A DNA stretch of 39,808 nucleotides from Nucisporomicrobium flavum (GCF_016464385.1 NZ_JADMLH010000034.1:1-39808), one strand, 5' to 3'; counted from the stretch's first letter, positions 7,725-15,736 are shown. The notes: generated by a model from the sequence alone, not told the origin. Numbers and translations are program-made.

Positions 7725-8462
7725 TCATGACTGGCCGCCGTCGAACGAAACCCTACGCGCGACCACGTCGCGTGCGACGTCTCCTAACGGCTTGTCCTCG
7801 GCGTACGCGTAAGCGCGCAATCGGGCCAGCGCATCCACCAAGGAGGTACCCACCTGGACCGCGACCATCCCCTGCGCCTGGAACAACTCCGCGCGCTGCC
7901 CCACCACCTCGTCCTCCAGACCGTCGGCGGCCGACCCGGGCACCGCCCGAGCCTGACCGTCGAGCAGCGTCGTCACAGCCACGTCGGCGAAGGTCAGCGC
8001 GTCACGGAGCTCCCCGGCCGTCAGGGAACCCGCCTCGCGGCGGAAGACGTCGAGGGCTCCGAGCCGTGCAGCGCCGATCTGCAACGGGAACGCGAACACC
8101 GCCCGCACCCCCGTGTCGTGCAGGGCGGACGCGTAGCCCGGCCACCGTCCCATCGCGCCGTCCGCGAGATCGGGCACGAGCACGGGCTGACGACTGGTGA
8201 CCGCGTCGAGGCAGGGGCCCTCGCCGAGCGTGAACTGCAGCTCCTCCAGCGGCTCGTAGGCCGGCTCGGACACCGCGGCCACGCCCCGCATGCCGTCCCC
8301 GGCCAGCACGCTGACCCCGGCGCCGGAGGCGGACAGGGCCCGCCCGGCGGCGGTGCACAGCCGGCGCAGCCGGCCGGCGACGCCGTGGCCGTCGCCGGGA
8401 CGCGCCGGCTCGTCAGCGACCAGGCGGTGCACCCGGACGGCGCGCTCATCCACGACGCCCAC
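7725..8462 (-). CDS. GAF and ANTAR domain protein (start uncertain)
   Basis: About 245 residues from the GTG at 8462. The GAF domain (FTLGEGPCLDAVTSRQPVLV, FAFPLQIGAARLGALDVF) spans about residues 30-165, and the ANTAR domain (AELFQAQGMVAVQVG, YAYAEDKPLGDVAR) about 180-240. The start is odd. No Shine-Dalgarno precedes the GTG, but a good GAGGGAGAGG followed by an ATG at 8517 lies just upstream in another frame, and removing one base after that ATG would read METTRVLEPPERG into this frame. A one-base insertion near 8514 is therefore possible. It is the first gene of a two-gene ANTAR operon. Confidence 0.82.
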   Translation of the reverse strand: MGVVDERAVRVHRLVADEPARPGDGHGVAGRLRRLCTAAGRALSASGAGVSVLAGDGMRGVAAVSEPAYEPLEELQFTLGEGPCLDAVTSRQPVLVPDLADGAMGRWPGYASALHDTGVRAVFAFPLQIGAARLGALDVFRREAGSLTAGELRDALTFADVAVTTLLDGQARAVPGSAADGLEDEVVGQRAELFQAQGMVAVQVGTSLVDALARLRAYAYAEDKPLGDVARDVVARRVSFDGGQS

Positions 8463-8624
8463 CGGGTGGTCCGCCGCGCCGCGCTCGGGCGGCTCGAGGA
8501 CGCGGGTGGTCTCTCATGGCTGCACCTCTCCCTCGATCGGGGAACCGCCGAGGTCCAGGGCAGCAGCTTGTCCGAAGTAACTGGTAGGCGTCACCCTACG
8601 CCCACGTCGCGGCGCGGGTGAGAA

Positions 8625-8642
8625 GGCCCGCTCAAGCGGGCC
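8625..8642 (-). terminator. Terminator hairpin at the transketolase stop
   Basis: A perfect 8-bp inverted repeat, GGCCCGCT with AGCGGGCC, overlaps the transketolase stop codon at 8632-8634. On the minus strand it is followed by TTCTC. Confidence 0.55.
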
Positions 8643-10842
8643 GGTCGCCGGTGCCGCCGGCCGTGGGGCTGGCGGTCGGCTGCGAGCCGCCGGGGCGTAC
8701 GGGGCCGGCGGCGTCTCGGATGCTGTCCCGGGCGGCCCCGGCAACGACCTGCGAAGTGAAGCCGAATTCCTGGTAGAGCCGCTGGTAGTCGGCGGAGGCG
8801 CCGAAGTGCTCGAGGCTGACGATGTGGCCGGCGTCGCCGACGATGTCGCGCCAGCCCTGTCCGACGCCGGCCTCGACGCTGACCCGGGCGCGCAGCGTGG
8901 GCGGCAGGACCTCGTCACGGTAGGCGGACGGCTGCTGGGCGAACCACTCCCGGCACGGCATGGAGACCACGCGGACGGTGAGGCCCTCGGCTTCAAGCAG
9001 CTCCCGGGCGTCGAGTGCGACCTGCACCTCGGATCCGGTGCCCACGAGGACGACGTCCGCGTCGGTGCCCGCTCCGGCCAGGACGTAGCCGCCACGGGCA
9101 GCGTCGGCAGCCGAGGCGTACGCCTGGGGGCCACGCTCGAGCACCGGAAGGTTCTGACGGGAGAGGACCAAGCCGGCGGGCCGGTCGGTGTGTTCGAGGA
9201 TAGTGCGCCAGCAGACCGCGGTCTCGTTGGCGTCGCCGGGCCGGACGACGTCGAGGCCGGGGATGGCGCGCAGCGCGGCGAGGTGCTCGACGGGCTGGTG
9301 GGTCGGGCCGTCCTCACCGAGGCCGATGGAGTCGTGGGTCCAGACGTAGGTGGCGGGAAGCTGCATCAGCGCGGCCAGCCGGACGGCGGGTCGCATGTAG
9401 TCGCTGAACACCAGGAACGTGCCGCCGTAGGGGCGGGTCAGGCTCTGCAGGGCGATGCCGTTGAGGATGGCGCCCATGGCGTGCTCGCGGATGCCGAAGT
9501 GCAGGGTCCGGCCGTACGGGCCGCCGGCCCACTCGCGAGTCTGCCGGGCGGCCGGGATGAAGGAGGCCTCGCCGGTCATGGTGGTGTTGTTGCTCTCGGC
9601 CAGGTCGGCGGACCCGCCCCACAGCTCCGGGAGAACCGGCGCGAGCGCGGTGAGCACCTCACCGGAGGCCTTGCGGGTGGCCATACCCTTCGGGTCGGGC
9701 GCGAAGGTCGGCAGCGCCGCCGTCCAGTCGTCCGGCAACTGTCGCTTGAGCAGGCGGTCCAGAAGCGCGGCGCGCTCCGGGTGGGCGCCGCGCCAAGCCT
9801 CGAAACCCGACAACCACTCCCGGTGTACGCGGGCACCGCGCGCGACGACCTCGCGCGTGTGCGCCAGGACGTCGTCGTCGACCGCGAACGAGACATCCGG
9901 GTCGAAGCCGATCAGGCGCTTCGTCGCGGCGATCTCGTCGGCGCCGAGAGCGGAGCCGTGGGCCTTGCCGGTGTTGCGCTTGGTCGGTGCGGGCCACCCG
10001 ATGATCGTCCGGAGCTGGATGAGCGACGGCCGGTCGGTCTCCGCCTTCGCCGCCGCGACTGCCGAGCGGAGCGCGTCGACGTCCTCGACATAATCACCGG
10101 TCCGGGTCCAGTCGACGGTCTGTACGTGCCAGCCGTAGGCGGTGTAACGGGCCGGGACGTCCTCGCTGAAGGAGATGCCGGTGTCGTCCTCGATCGAGAT
10201 GCGGTTGGCGTCGTAGAACACCACCAGGTTGCCCAGCTGCTGGTGTCCGGCCAGCGAACTCGCCTCGGCGGTGAGTCCCTCCATGAGGTCGCCGTCGGAG
10301 GCGATCACGTACACGTGGTGGTCGAACGGGCTCTGTCCCGGCGCGGCGTCCGGGTCGAGCAGTCCACGCTCGCGGCGGGCGGCCATGGCCATGCCGACGG
10401 CACTGGCGAGGCCCTGGCCGAGCGGCCCGGTCGTGATCTCGACACCGCGGGTGTGCCGGAACTCGGGGTGCCCCGGTGTGGCGGAGCCCCAGGTGCGCAG
10501 GGCGCGCAGGTCGTCGAGTTCGAGGCCGTACCCGCTGAGGTACAGCTGGGTGTACAGGGTGAGGCTGGTGTGCCCGGCGGACAGCACGAACCGGTCCCGG
10601 CCGAGCCACTGGTCGTCGTTCGGGTCGTGCCGCATCACGTCGTGAAAGAGGAGGTACGCCAGCGGCGCCAGGCTCATCGCCGTGCCCGGGTGACCGTTAC
10701 CCACCTTCTGGACGGCGTCGGCGGCCAGCAGCCGGGCGGTGTCCACGGCACGCACGTCCAGGGCGGACCAGCCCACGTCCTCCGCGATCGGCGCCGGCAC
10801 CTGCCGGACGAGCGGGGACGGGGAAGGGCGTAACTCGGTCAT
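8632..10842 (-). CDS. tkt: Transketolase
   Basis: A 736-residue thiamine-diphosphate enzyme that transfers two-carbon ketol units in the pentose phosphate pathway. Visible landmarks in order: VQKVGNGHPGTAMSLAPLAY near the N-terminus; the thiamine-diphosphate/Mg motif IASDGDLMEG; IIGWPAPTKRNTGKAHGSAL; FGIREHAMGAILNG with the catalytic Glu; and GLGEDGPTHQPVEHLAALR. The last 35 residues are a Pro/Gly/Ala tail beyond the usual end. The ATG at 10842 is chosen because GAGGAA sits just upstream. No transaldolase or glucose-6-phosphate dehydrogenase lies beside it, so this is not the usual pentose-phosphate operon. A variant SigF-type promoter lies about 130 bases upstream, which could make this a stress-induced copy. 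Confidence 0.96.
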   Translation of the reverse strand: MTELRPSPSPLVRQVPAPIAEDVGWSALDVRAVDTARLLAADAVQKVGNGHPGTAMSLAPLAYLLFHDVMRHDPNDDQWLGRDRFVLSAGHTSLTLYTQLYLSGYGLELDDLRALRTWGSATPGHPEFRHTRGVEITTGPLGQGLASAVGMAMAARRERGLLDPDAAPGQSPFDHHVYVIASDGDLMEGLTAEASSLAGHQQLGNLVVFYDANRISIEDDTGISFSEDVPARYTAYGWHVQTVDWTRTGDYVEDVDALRSAVAAAKAETDRPSLIQLRTIIGWPAPTKRNTGKAHGSALGADEIAATKRLIGFDPDVSFAVDDDVLAHTREVVARGARVHREWLSGFEAWRGAHPERAALLDRLLKRQLPDDWTAALPTFAPDPKGMATRKASGEVLTALAPVLPELWGGSADLAESNNTTMTGEASFIPAARQTREWAGGPYGRTLHFGIREHAMGAILNGIALQSLTRPYGGTFLVFSDYMRPAVRLAALMQLPATYVWTHDSIGLGEDGPTHQPVEHLAALRAIPGLDVVRPGDANETAVCWRTILEHTDRPAGLVLSRQNLPVLERGPQAYASAADAARGGYVLAGAGTDADVVLVGTGSEVQVALDARELLEAEGLTVRVVSMPCREWFAQQPSAYRDEVLPPTLRARVSVEAGVGQGWRDIVGDAGHIVSLEHFGASADYQRLYQEFGFTSQVVAGAARDSIRDAAGPVRPGGSQPTASPTAGGTGDRPA

Positions 10843-10958
10843 GGCGATTTCCTCAATCTGGCGACGGAGCGTGAGCCGGACAGCGGTCACGCCGGATGAG
10901 CACCCGGCCGGTTGCCGGCGGTGACGTCCGAAGAACTGCTCGAAGGAGGCGAAACGCC

Positions 10959-10994
10959 ATGGATTTACAGCGTGCCCGGCGTGCGGGCCGCTAA
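10959..10994 (+). CDS. Possible 11-residue leader peptide upstream of the phosphatase gene
   Basis: ATG at 10959 follows AAGGAGG by nine bases and reads MDLQRARRAGR then TAA. It contains a TTA leucine codon, which is rare and often regulatory in high-GC actinomycetes. It overlaps the candidate tkt promoter on the other strand and precedes the SpoIIE gene by about 120 bases. It could easily be chance. Confidence 0.2.
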   Translation: MDLQRARRAGR

Positions 10995-10996
10995 AC
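10973..10996 (-). promoter_or_regulatory. Candidate SigF/SigB-type promoter for transketolase
   Basis: On the minus strand, GTTT (10996-10993), 15 bases, then GGGCA (10977-10973): one mismatch from the SigF/SigB class. It predicts a leader of about 125 bases before the ATG at 10842. Confidence 0.4.
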
Positions 10997-11117
10997 GCCG
11001 GAGGACGCCTCGCGGGCCGTGCTCGCGGCGGACGCCCGGACGGCGTACCGTGCATATGTCGCTCCAGACCCCGGTGGCTGACGCCTCGCCGCCCGGCGGA
11101 GGACTCCAGGAGGCGAC

Positions 11118-12404
11118 GTGTTGTTATCCCGGATGAGAGACTCGACTCGTGAAGCGACCAGGACATCCGGCCACCGACTGCATCTGCGCGTAGCGTGGCC
11201 GATCGGTCGCCGCTCCCGCCGTCGGAGCGAGGCGGCGCTGCCGGAGGACGACCTCGACGACTTCTACGACAACGCGCCGTGCGGCTTCGTTTCAACGCTG
11301 CCGGACGGCACGATCGTGAAGGTCAACGCCACCCTGCTCGCCTGGGTCGGAGCGGCCGGCGAGGACCTGATCGGCCGGCGTCGCTTCACCGACCTGCTCA
11401 CTCCCGGCAGCCGTCTTCGCTACGAGACGCGGTATGCACCCCTACTGCGGCTCCAGGGGGAGACGAGCGGCGTCGCGCTGGAGCTGCAAACCGACGGAGA
11501 CGCGCCGCTGCCGGTCCTGACCACCTCTACCGTCGAAATGCGCCGCGCCGGCGCTCCGCTGATGATCCGCACCACCGTCTTCGACGCGCGCGAGTGGCGC
11601 GCGTACGAGAGGCAGTTGCTGGCCGCCCGGCAGGTGGCCGACCTCGAACGGGACCGGCTCCGGCTGGTGGTCGCCGGGCTTCAACGCAGTCTGCTGCCCA
11701 CCTCGCTGGCGGTTCCGCCCGGCATGACGACGGCGTCCCACTACCACATGGCTTCCGCCGATGAGGTCGGCGGCGACTTCTATGACCTCTTCCCGCTGTC
11801 GGGCGATCGGTGGGGCTTCTTCCTCGGCGACGTCCGAGGAAAGGGGGTGGCGGCCGCCGCGGTGACCGCCGCCGCCCGGTACACCTTGCGTGCGGCCGCC
11901 GTCTACGACTCCGAGCCGGTCGCCGTGCTGCGGAATCTCAACACCGTGCTGTACCAGGACTACGCCGCGCCGGGGCACCGGCACTGCACCGTCATCGTCG
12001 GCATTCTCGAACGGCAGGGCGGCGGCTACACGGCCACGGTGGCCTCTGGTGGCCACCCGCCGGCTCTCGTCGTGCGCGCCGACGGCTCGGCCGCTTATCA
12101 CACCACGGACGGAGGCACTCTGGTCGGCATCCTGGCCGAGCCGCGCCTGGTTGCCCGGACGATCTCGCTGGGCGCGGGCGACACGCTGATTCTGTACAGC
12201 GACGGCCTGACCGAGGCACGGACTGCCACCGGCGCGCGGTACGGCGACGAGGCGCTGCGGGACTTCGCGCAGGGTCTGGGCCCGACCAGCGCCCCGGTGG
12301 TCGTCAAGGCACTGGCCGGCCTGCTCGGCACGTTCGCCCAGGTCGACGACGACGTCGCGGTGATCGCGCTGTCGGTGAACGGGCCCACCTCGCGATCGCA
12401 CTGA
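11118..12404 (+). CDS. PAS and SpoIIE/PP2C-type serine phosphatase
   Basis: A 428-residue protein. Residues about 48-165 resemble a PAS sensor (FYDNAPCGFVSTLPDGTIVK, then RRRFTDLLTPGSRL). A linker helix follows, then a SpoIIE/RsbU-type PP2C phosphatase from about 190 to the end. That domain has the acidic metal motifs EVGGDFYDLF and GDVRGKGVAAA, then SGGHPPALVV, LILYSDGLTEAR and DDDVAVIAL. Such phosphatases dephosphorylate STAS-type antagonists and so switch on a SigF/SigB-type sigma factor. The GTG start at 11118 is supported by AGGAGG four bases upstream. With the STAS-HATPase gene facing it and sigF 7 kb away, it probably belongs to the same partner-switching circuit. Confidence 0.92.
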   Translation: MLLSRMRDSTREATRTSGHRLHLRVAWPIGRRSRRRSEAALPEDDLDDFYDNAPCGFVSTLPDGTIVKVNATLLAWVGAAGEDLIGRRRFTDLLTPGSRLRYETRYAPLLRLQGETSGVALELQTDGDAPLPVLTTSTVEMRRAGAPLMIRTTVFDAREWRAYERQLLAARQVADLERDRLRLVVAGLQRSLLPTSLAVPPGMTTASHYHMASADEVGGDFYDLFPLSGDRWGFFLGDVRGKGVAAAAVTAAARYTLRAAAVYDSEPVAVLRNLNTVLYQDYAAPGHRHCTVIVGILERQGGGYTATVASGGHPPALVVRADGSAAYHTTDGGTLVGILAEPRLVARTISLGAGDTLILYSDGLTEARTATGARYGDEALRDFAQGLGPTSAPVVVKALAGLLGTFAQVDDDVAVIALSVNGPTSRSH

Positions 12405-12418
12405 ATCGGCGACCTCGA

Positions 12419-12450
12419 ACCGCCCGGCGTTCAGGGGCTGCCGGGGCGGT
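12419..12450. terminator. Possible bidirectional terminator between convergent genes
   Basis: A 7-bp inverted repeat, ACCGCCC (12419-12425) with GGGCGGT (12444-12450), spans the gap between the SpoIIE stop and the STAS-HATPase stop. The stem is short and the loop is 18 bases. Confidence 0.3.
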
Positions 12451-13150
12451 CCAGCGCCGACCACACCACCTTGCCGGTGGCCAGGGCCGTCGAGCCCCAG
12501 GCCGCGGACACGGCGTCGACCAGTTGCAGGCCACGGCCGCCGACACCGGCCGATCCGGCCTGCCGGGCCACGGCGTGGGTGGCTGAGCCGTCGAAGACGG
12601 CGATATGCAGGTGGCACGACCGCAACCGGATCTGCAACGTCATCATCGTGTTCGCATGCATCGACGCATTGGTCACCAGCTCACTGATCACCAGTGCCGC
12701 GTTGCCGACCAGGCTGGGCTCGTCCCACCGCAGGCATGCTTCGGTGACCACGTCGCGGGCCCGGCGCGCGGCACCGGCGATCGGCAGCAGGTCCTCGGTG
12801 ATCGACGGCACCGCCACCATCGCAGCCGCCCGGCCGGCGGCGACACTGTCGAAAAGCAGTCTCGGATCCACCGCGCCCGCACCCAGCAGATTCCTCATTT
12901 CGGTGGTCGGCGCGCAGATCAGAACCGACACGTCAGGCCATTGCAGCGCCTCGATCATGATGCTCGCGAACAGGGCGATGGTCTCCGTATCGTTCACCGC
13001 CAAGGCCGACACGTCGATCAGCACCGCAGCCTGACCCTGCTGCCGTGCTTCTCCCAACAGTCTGTGCAGCAACGTACTGGCCGCCGTGGTCAGGTTCCCG
13101 CTCAGGGCCAGGACCGGCAGGCCGTCCTGAACGCCATAAGCCCAGGTCAA
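12431..13150 (-). CDS. STAS and HATPase fusion, putative anti-sigma kinase regulator
   Basis: A 239-residue fusion of two normally separate partner-switch proteins. Residues 1-105 form a STAS domain (LPVLALSGNLTTAASTLL, VLIDVSALAVNDTETIAL). Residues about 130-235 form an RsbW-like HATPase (LVGNAALVISELVTNASMHA with the N-box E and N, VFDGSATHA, GGRGLQLVDAVSAAWG). RsbW-type kinases bind the sigma factor or phosphorylate the antagonist. Having both in one chain suggests internal regulation. The only in-frame start after the upstream TAG (13162-13160) is the TTG at 13150, with no clear Shine-Dalgarno. A variant SigF-type promoter lies about 120 bases upstream. Confidence 0.85.
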   Translation of the reverse strand: MTWAYGVQDGLPVLALSGNLTTAASTLLHRLLGEARQQGQAAVLIDVSALAVNDTETIALFASIMIEALQWPDVSVLICAPTTEMRNLLGAGAVDPRLLFDSVAAGRAAAMVAVPSITEDLLPIAGAARRARDVVTEACLRWDEPSLVGNAALVISELVTNASMHANTMMTLQIRLRSCHLHIAVFDGSATHAVARQAGSAGVGGRGLQLVDAVSAAWGSTALATGKVVWSALDRPGSP

Positions 13151-13270
13151 GGCGTATCGCTAACGGATGACATCGCTTTCCCTCTGCCGGGCACCCTGTG
13201 CGGAGTCACAAGCTGACCAGCCCTAGCCGGGTGCGTTGAACGGAAGTGGACGTCTCCGACATGTGGCGCA

Positions 13271-13294
13271 TGCCCGCCGGTGACCAGAGCAAAC
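13271..13294 (-). promoter_or_regulatory. Candidate SigF/SigB-type promoter for the STAS-HATPase gene
   Basis: On the minus strand, GTTT (13294-13291), 15 bases, then GGGCA (13275-13271): one mismatch from the SigF/SigB class, with the same variant -10 as at tkt and the PRC-barrel gene. It lies in the 394-bp gap 13151-13544, which otherwise holds only a doubtful small ORF. Confidence 0.4.
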
Positions 13295-13308
13295 ACCTGG
13301 AGTCGCGC

Positions 13309-13416
13309 ATGTCGTGTCGTCGATCAGCCGGCCCCCTCGCCGCGGCGCTGGTCGCAGGCGTTCTCACCAGCTTGCAACTGCACCGCGCGGGCGAGGTACG
13401 AACGGCGAAGGTGTAG
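13309..13416 (+). CDS. Doubtful 35-residue ORF with a hydrophobic N-terminus
   Basis: ATG at 13309, with TGGAG seven bases upstream, reads MSCRRSAGPLAAALVAGVLT followed by 15 polar residues and TAG. The start looks like a short signal or membrane segment. I recognise no family. It could be a small membrane peptide or chance. Confidence 0.25.
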   Translation: MSCRRSAGPLAAALVAGVLTSLQLHRAGEVRTAKV

Positions 13417-13544
13417 GCCGGAGTAGCGTAGGAGCGACCGTAGCGCCACATGGCCTGCGGCTTCCCTGTCACCAGCGCCCGGTCCGGCATCGGCCACCGG
13501 AGCCCTGCATTCGGCAGACCGACGAATTTCCTGGGAGAACCACC

Positions 13545-14495
13545 ATTACGATCGCCACCACCACTCAGCCGTCCGCTGAGCTTTCTTCTCCGGCCGTTCG
13601 CTCCGACGCCCGCCTGCGGATCGCGGGACGCACCATGTCGTACACGACCGCGGGCGCGGGGGAGCCGCTGTTGTTGCTCCACGGCCTCGGCGGCACCCGT
13701 CGTACCTGGGACCACCTGATCGACGCGCTCGCCGCCACCCACACCGTCATCGCTCCGGATCTCCCCGGCCACGGCGACTCCGACGCACCGGGTGGTGACT
13801 ACTCGCTCGGAGCGCACGCTACGGCCGTACGGGACCTGCTGGTCGCCCTCGGCCATGCGTCGGCGACCGTCGTCGGCCACAGCCTGGGTGGCGGGATCGC
13901 GTTGCAGTTCGCCTATCAGTTCCCCGACCGGGTCAGCCGGCTCGTGCTGGTCAGCAGTGGTGGGCTCGGTTCTCAGCTGACCCCGATGCTGCGCGGCGCG
14001 ACGCTGCCGGGCGCGCAAGGTTTCGTGGCGGCGCTGGCCCGTGTGCCGCAGCCGGTGACCCGCCGGGTGCTGCCGCTGTTGACAGCGATGATGCCAAGCC
14101 TGCTGGCCGGGCCGGACGCCGACGCGGTCGCCGAGGGCCTTCAGCTGCTCACCCACCGCGGCCGGCGCCAGTCGTTCGTGCGGACGGCACGCGCCGTCAT
14201 CACCTGGCGGGGACAGGCCGTCAACGCCACCGAGCACCTCAACCAACTCTCCGGGCTGCCGGTGCTGCTCGCCTGGGGCAGCGACGACAAGACGATCCCG
14301 CCGCACCACCACCGCGCCGCGGCGGACCTGCTCACCGAGCCGTACCTGGTCGAGATCCCCGGCGCGGGCCACTATCCGCACGAGACCGCGCCGGAACAGC
14401 TCCTGCCTACGCTGCTGCGTTTCCTGGCGGTCACCGAGCCCTTCCGGTACACCGAGGCCCGCTGGCGACAGCTCCTGGCTTCGACGCCGGGTTGA
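13545..14495 (+). CDS. Alpha/beta hydrolase, apparently initiated at an ATT codon
   Basis: A 316-residue alpha/beta-hydrolase-fold protein. It has LLLLHGLGGTRRTWDHLIDA, APDLPGHGDSDAPG, the nucleophile elbow GHSLGG (Ser113), the acid strand LLAWGSDDKTIP and the His in GAGHYPHETAPEQ. The substrate is unknown; the pattern resembles C-C bond hydrolases and the acetoin-dehydrogenase-linked hydrolase group. GGGAG (13533-13537) lies seven bases before ATT at 13545, giving (M)TIATTTQPSAEL. No ATG, GTG or TTG occurs in frame between a GTG at 13314, which has no ribosome site, and the ATG at 13635, which would cut off the first strand. An ATG-to-ATT base error is the alternative. Confidence 0.82.
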   Translation: MTIATTTQPSAELSSPAVRSDARLRIAGRTMSYTTAGAGEPLLLLHGLGGTRRTWDHLIDALAATHTVIAPDLPGHGDSDAPGGDYSLGAHATAVRDLLVALGHASATVVGHSLGGGIALQFAYQFPDRVSRLVLVSSGGLGSQLTPMLRGATLPGAQGFVAALARVPQPVTRRVLPLLTAMMPSLLAGPDADAVAEGLQLLTHRGRRQSFVRTARAVITWRGQAVNATEHLNQLSGLPVLLAWGSDDKTIPPHHHRAAADLLTEPYLVEIPGAGHYPHETAPEQLLPTLLRFLAVTEPFRYTEARWRQLLASTPG

Positions 14496-14517
14496 CGATC
14501 CGCGGCTCCCTCGGGGG

Positions 14518-14781
14518 TCAAGCGGTTCCACGCCGGCGGGCCGGCCGGTCGGGCAGTAGGCGTTCCTCGAGGGCGAGTTCACGCTCCAGCACGCGCAGTC
14601 CCTCATCGGGCAGCCGGCCGGCGTCCCGCCGGCGTAAAAGCTCCTCCAGCTGCGCGGTGATCGCCACCTGCCGAACGTGCAGGGCAGCTTCGTAACGAGG
14701 CGAGACCGGCGAGACCTTCGGGTCGCTGTCCTGGAGCGCGGCCAGCCGTCTCCGATATCGGGCCAGCCGGGCGTGTCCCGC
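14518..14781 (-). pseudogene. C-terminal remnant of a CPA1-type Na+/H+ antiporter
   Basis: An open frame of 87 codons without a start codon, bounded upstream by TGA at 14784-14782. It reads ARLARYRRRLAALQDSD, then RYEAALHVRQVAITAQLEEL and RRRDAGRLPDEGLRVLEREL. This helical cytoplasmic tail pattern matches the C-terminal end of actinobacterial CPA1 Na+/H+ antiporters. No transmembrane domain is found upstream (14785-14996 shows no gene on this strand). The bulk of the gene therefore appears to be deleted. Confidence 0.55.
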
Positions 14782-14996
14782 TCATCGTGTCGATCAGGTA
14801 AGGATGATTTCGGCGCGAAGTGCGCCGTGACCGGTCCCCGCGTATCGTCGTCGGTGTGGCCGGTCAACGGCCGGCGCCCCAGCCCTCGGCGTGTGGAGAT
14901 CTGTGCACGTAAGGGGTTGGCCATGAGGCGGCACTCGACGTCCTGCTGCACCGTCATGGTCACGGCAGGCCCGCAGTCACCCGCGGGTGGACCTCC

Positions 14997-15632
14997 GTGA
15001 AGCCGCGGCTGCGGGGTTGGCTGCATGCCGGCACATTTCCTGTGGCCGTGGCTGTTGGGGCGCTGTTGACGGTGCTGTCCCCGGGCGCTGGTCCCCGGCT
15101 CGCGTTGGCGCTGTTCACGGTGTCGTCGGCGTTGTTGTTCGGCGTCAGCGCCCTGTATCACCGCGGTCGCTGGACCGGGCGGGCCTACAGCGTGTTGAAG
15201 CGGCTGGACCACGCCAACATCTTCTTGATCATCGCCGGCACCTACACGCCGTTCTGCGTGCTCGCATTGCCGCCGGGCCAGGCGCGGGGCTTGCTGTGGA
15301 TCGTCTGGGGCGGCGCGCTGGCGGGTGTGGCCTTCCGGGTGCTGTGGGTGGGCGCGCCCCGTTGGCTGTACGTGCCGGTGTACGTCGCCCTGGGATGGGT
15401 TGCGGTGATGTACCTGCCCGGATTCCGGCAGACCGGCGGCGCGCCGGTGGTCACGTTCCTCATCCTCGGTGGCGTGCTCTACACTCTCGGCGCCGTGGTC
15501 TACGGCGTCAGACGGCCCGATCCCAACCCGCGTTGGTTCGGCTTTCACGAGGTCTTCCACGCCCTTACCGTCGCGGCCTTCATCGCTCATTGCATCGGCA
15601 TCTCCATCGCCCTGCGTGGCGCCGTCGCCTGA
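14997..15632 (+). CDS. TrhA/hemolysin III family (PAQR-like) membrane protein
   Basis: A 211-residue protein with about seven hydrophobic segments. The family signature is intact: SALYHRGRW with its His near residue 55, LDHANIFLIIAGTYTPF near 70-86, and GFHEVFHALTVAAFIAH near 181-197. These His, Asp and Ser positions form the metal site shared with adiponectin/progestin receptors. Bacterial members are named hemolysin III; TrhA has been linked to membrane energetics and fluidity. The start is a GTG at 14997 with GGGTGG upstream. It stands alone on the plus strand, after the decayed antiporter. Confidence 0.9.
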   Translation: MKPRLRGWLHAGTFPVAVAVGALLTVLSPGAGPRLALALFTVSSALLFGVSALYHRGRWTGRAYSVLKRLDHANIFLIIAGTYTPFCVLALPPGQARGLLWIVWGGALAGVAFRVLWVGAPRWLYVPVYVALGWVAVMYLPGFRQTGGAPVVTFLILGGVLYTLGAVVYGVRRPDPNPRWFGFHEVFHALTVAAFIAHCIGISIALRGAVA

Positions 15633-15736
15633 GCGCCCGATTGCGGAGCCGGCCAGGTCATTGTGGGTTGGCCACGATCGGTGGGCGTACTTATTGCCGT
15701 AGTTCACCCCTTATCGGCAGGCCTTGAGGAGATCTT

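Noticed and set aside
10843..11295. Extension of transketolase to an upstream start at 11295
   Set aside because: The added 151 residues have no homology, overlap the SpoIIE start region and lack a ribosome site; the ATG at 10842 has GAGGAA.
13206..15707. A very long open frame on the minus strand (833 codons)
   Set aside because: It lies opposite two clear genes (hydrolase and TrhA), is rich in Arg/Gln/His typical of shadow frames, and shows no domain. Only a short, differently framed piece of it (14518-14781) has homology.
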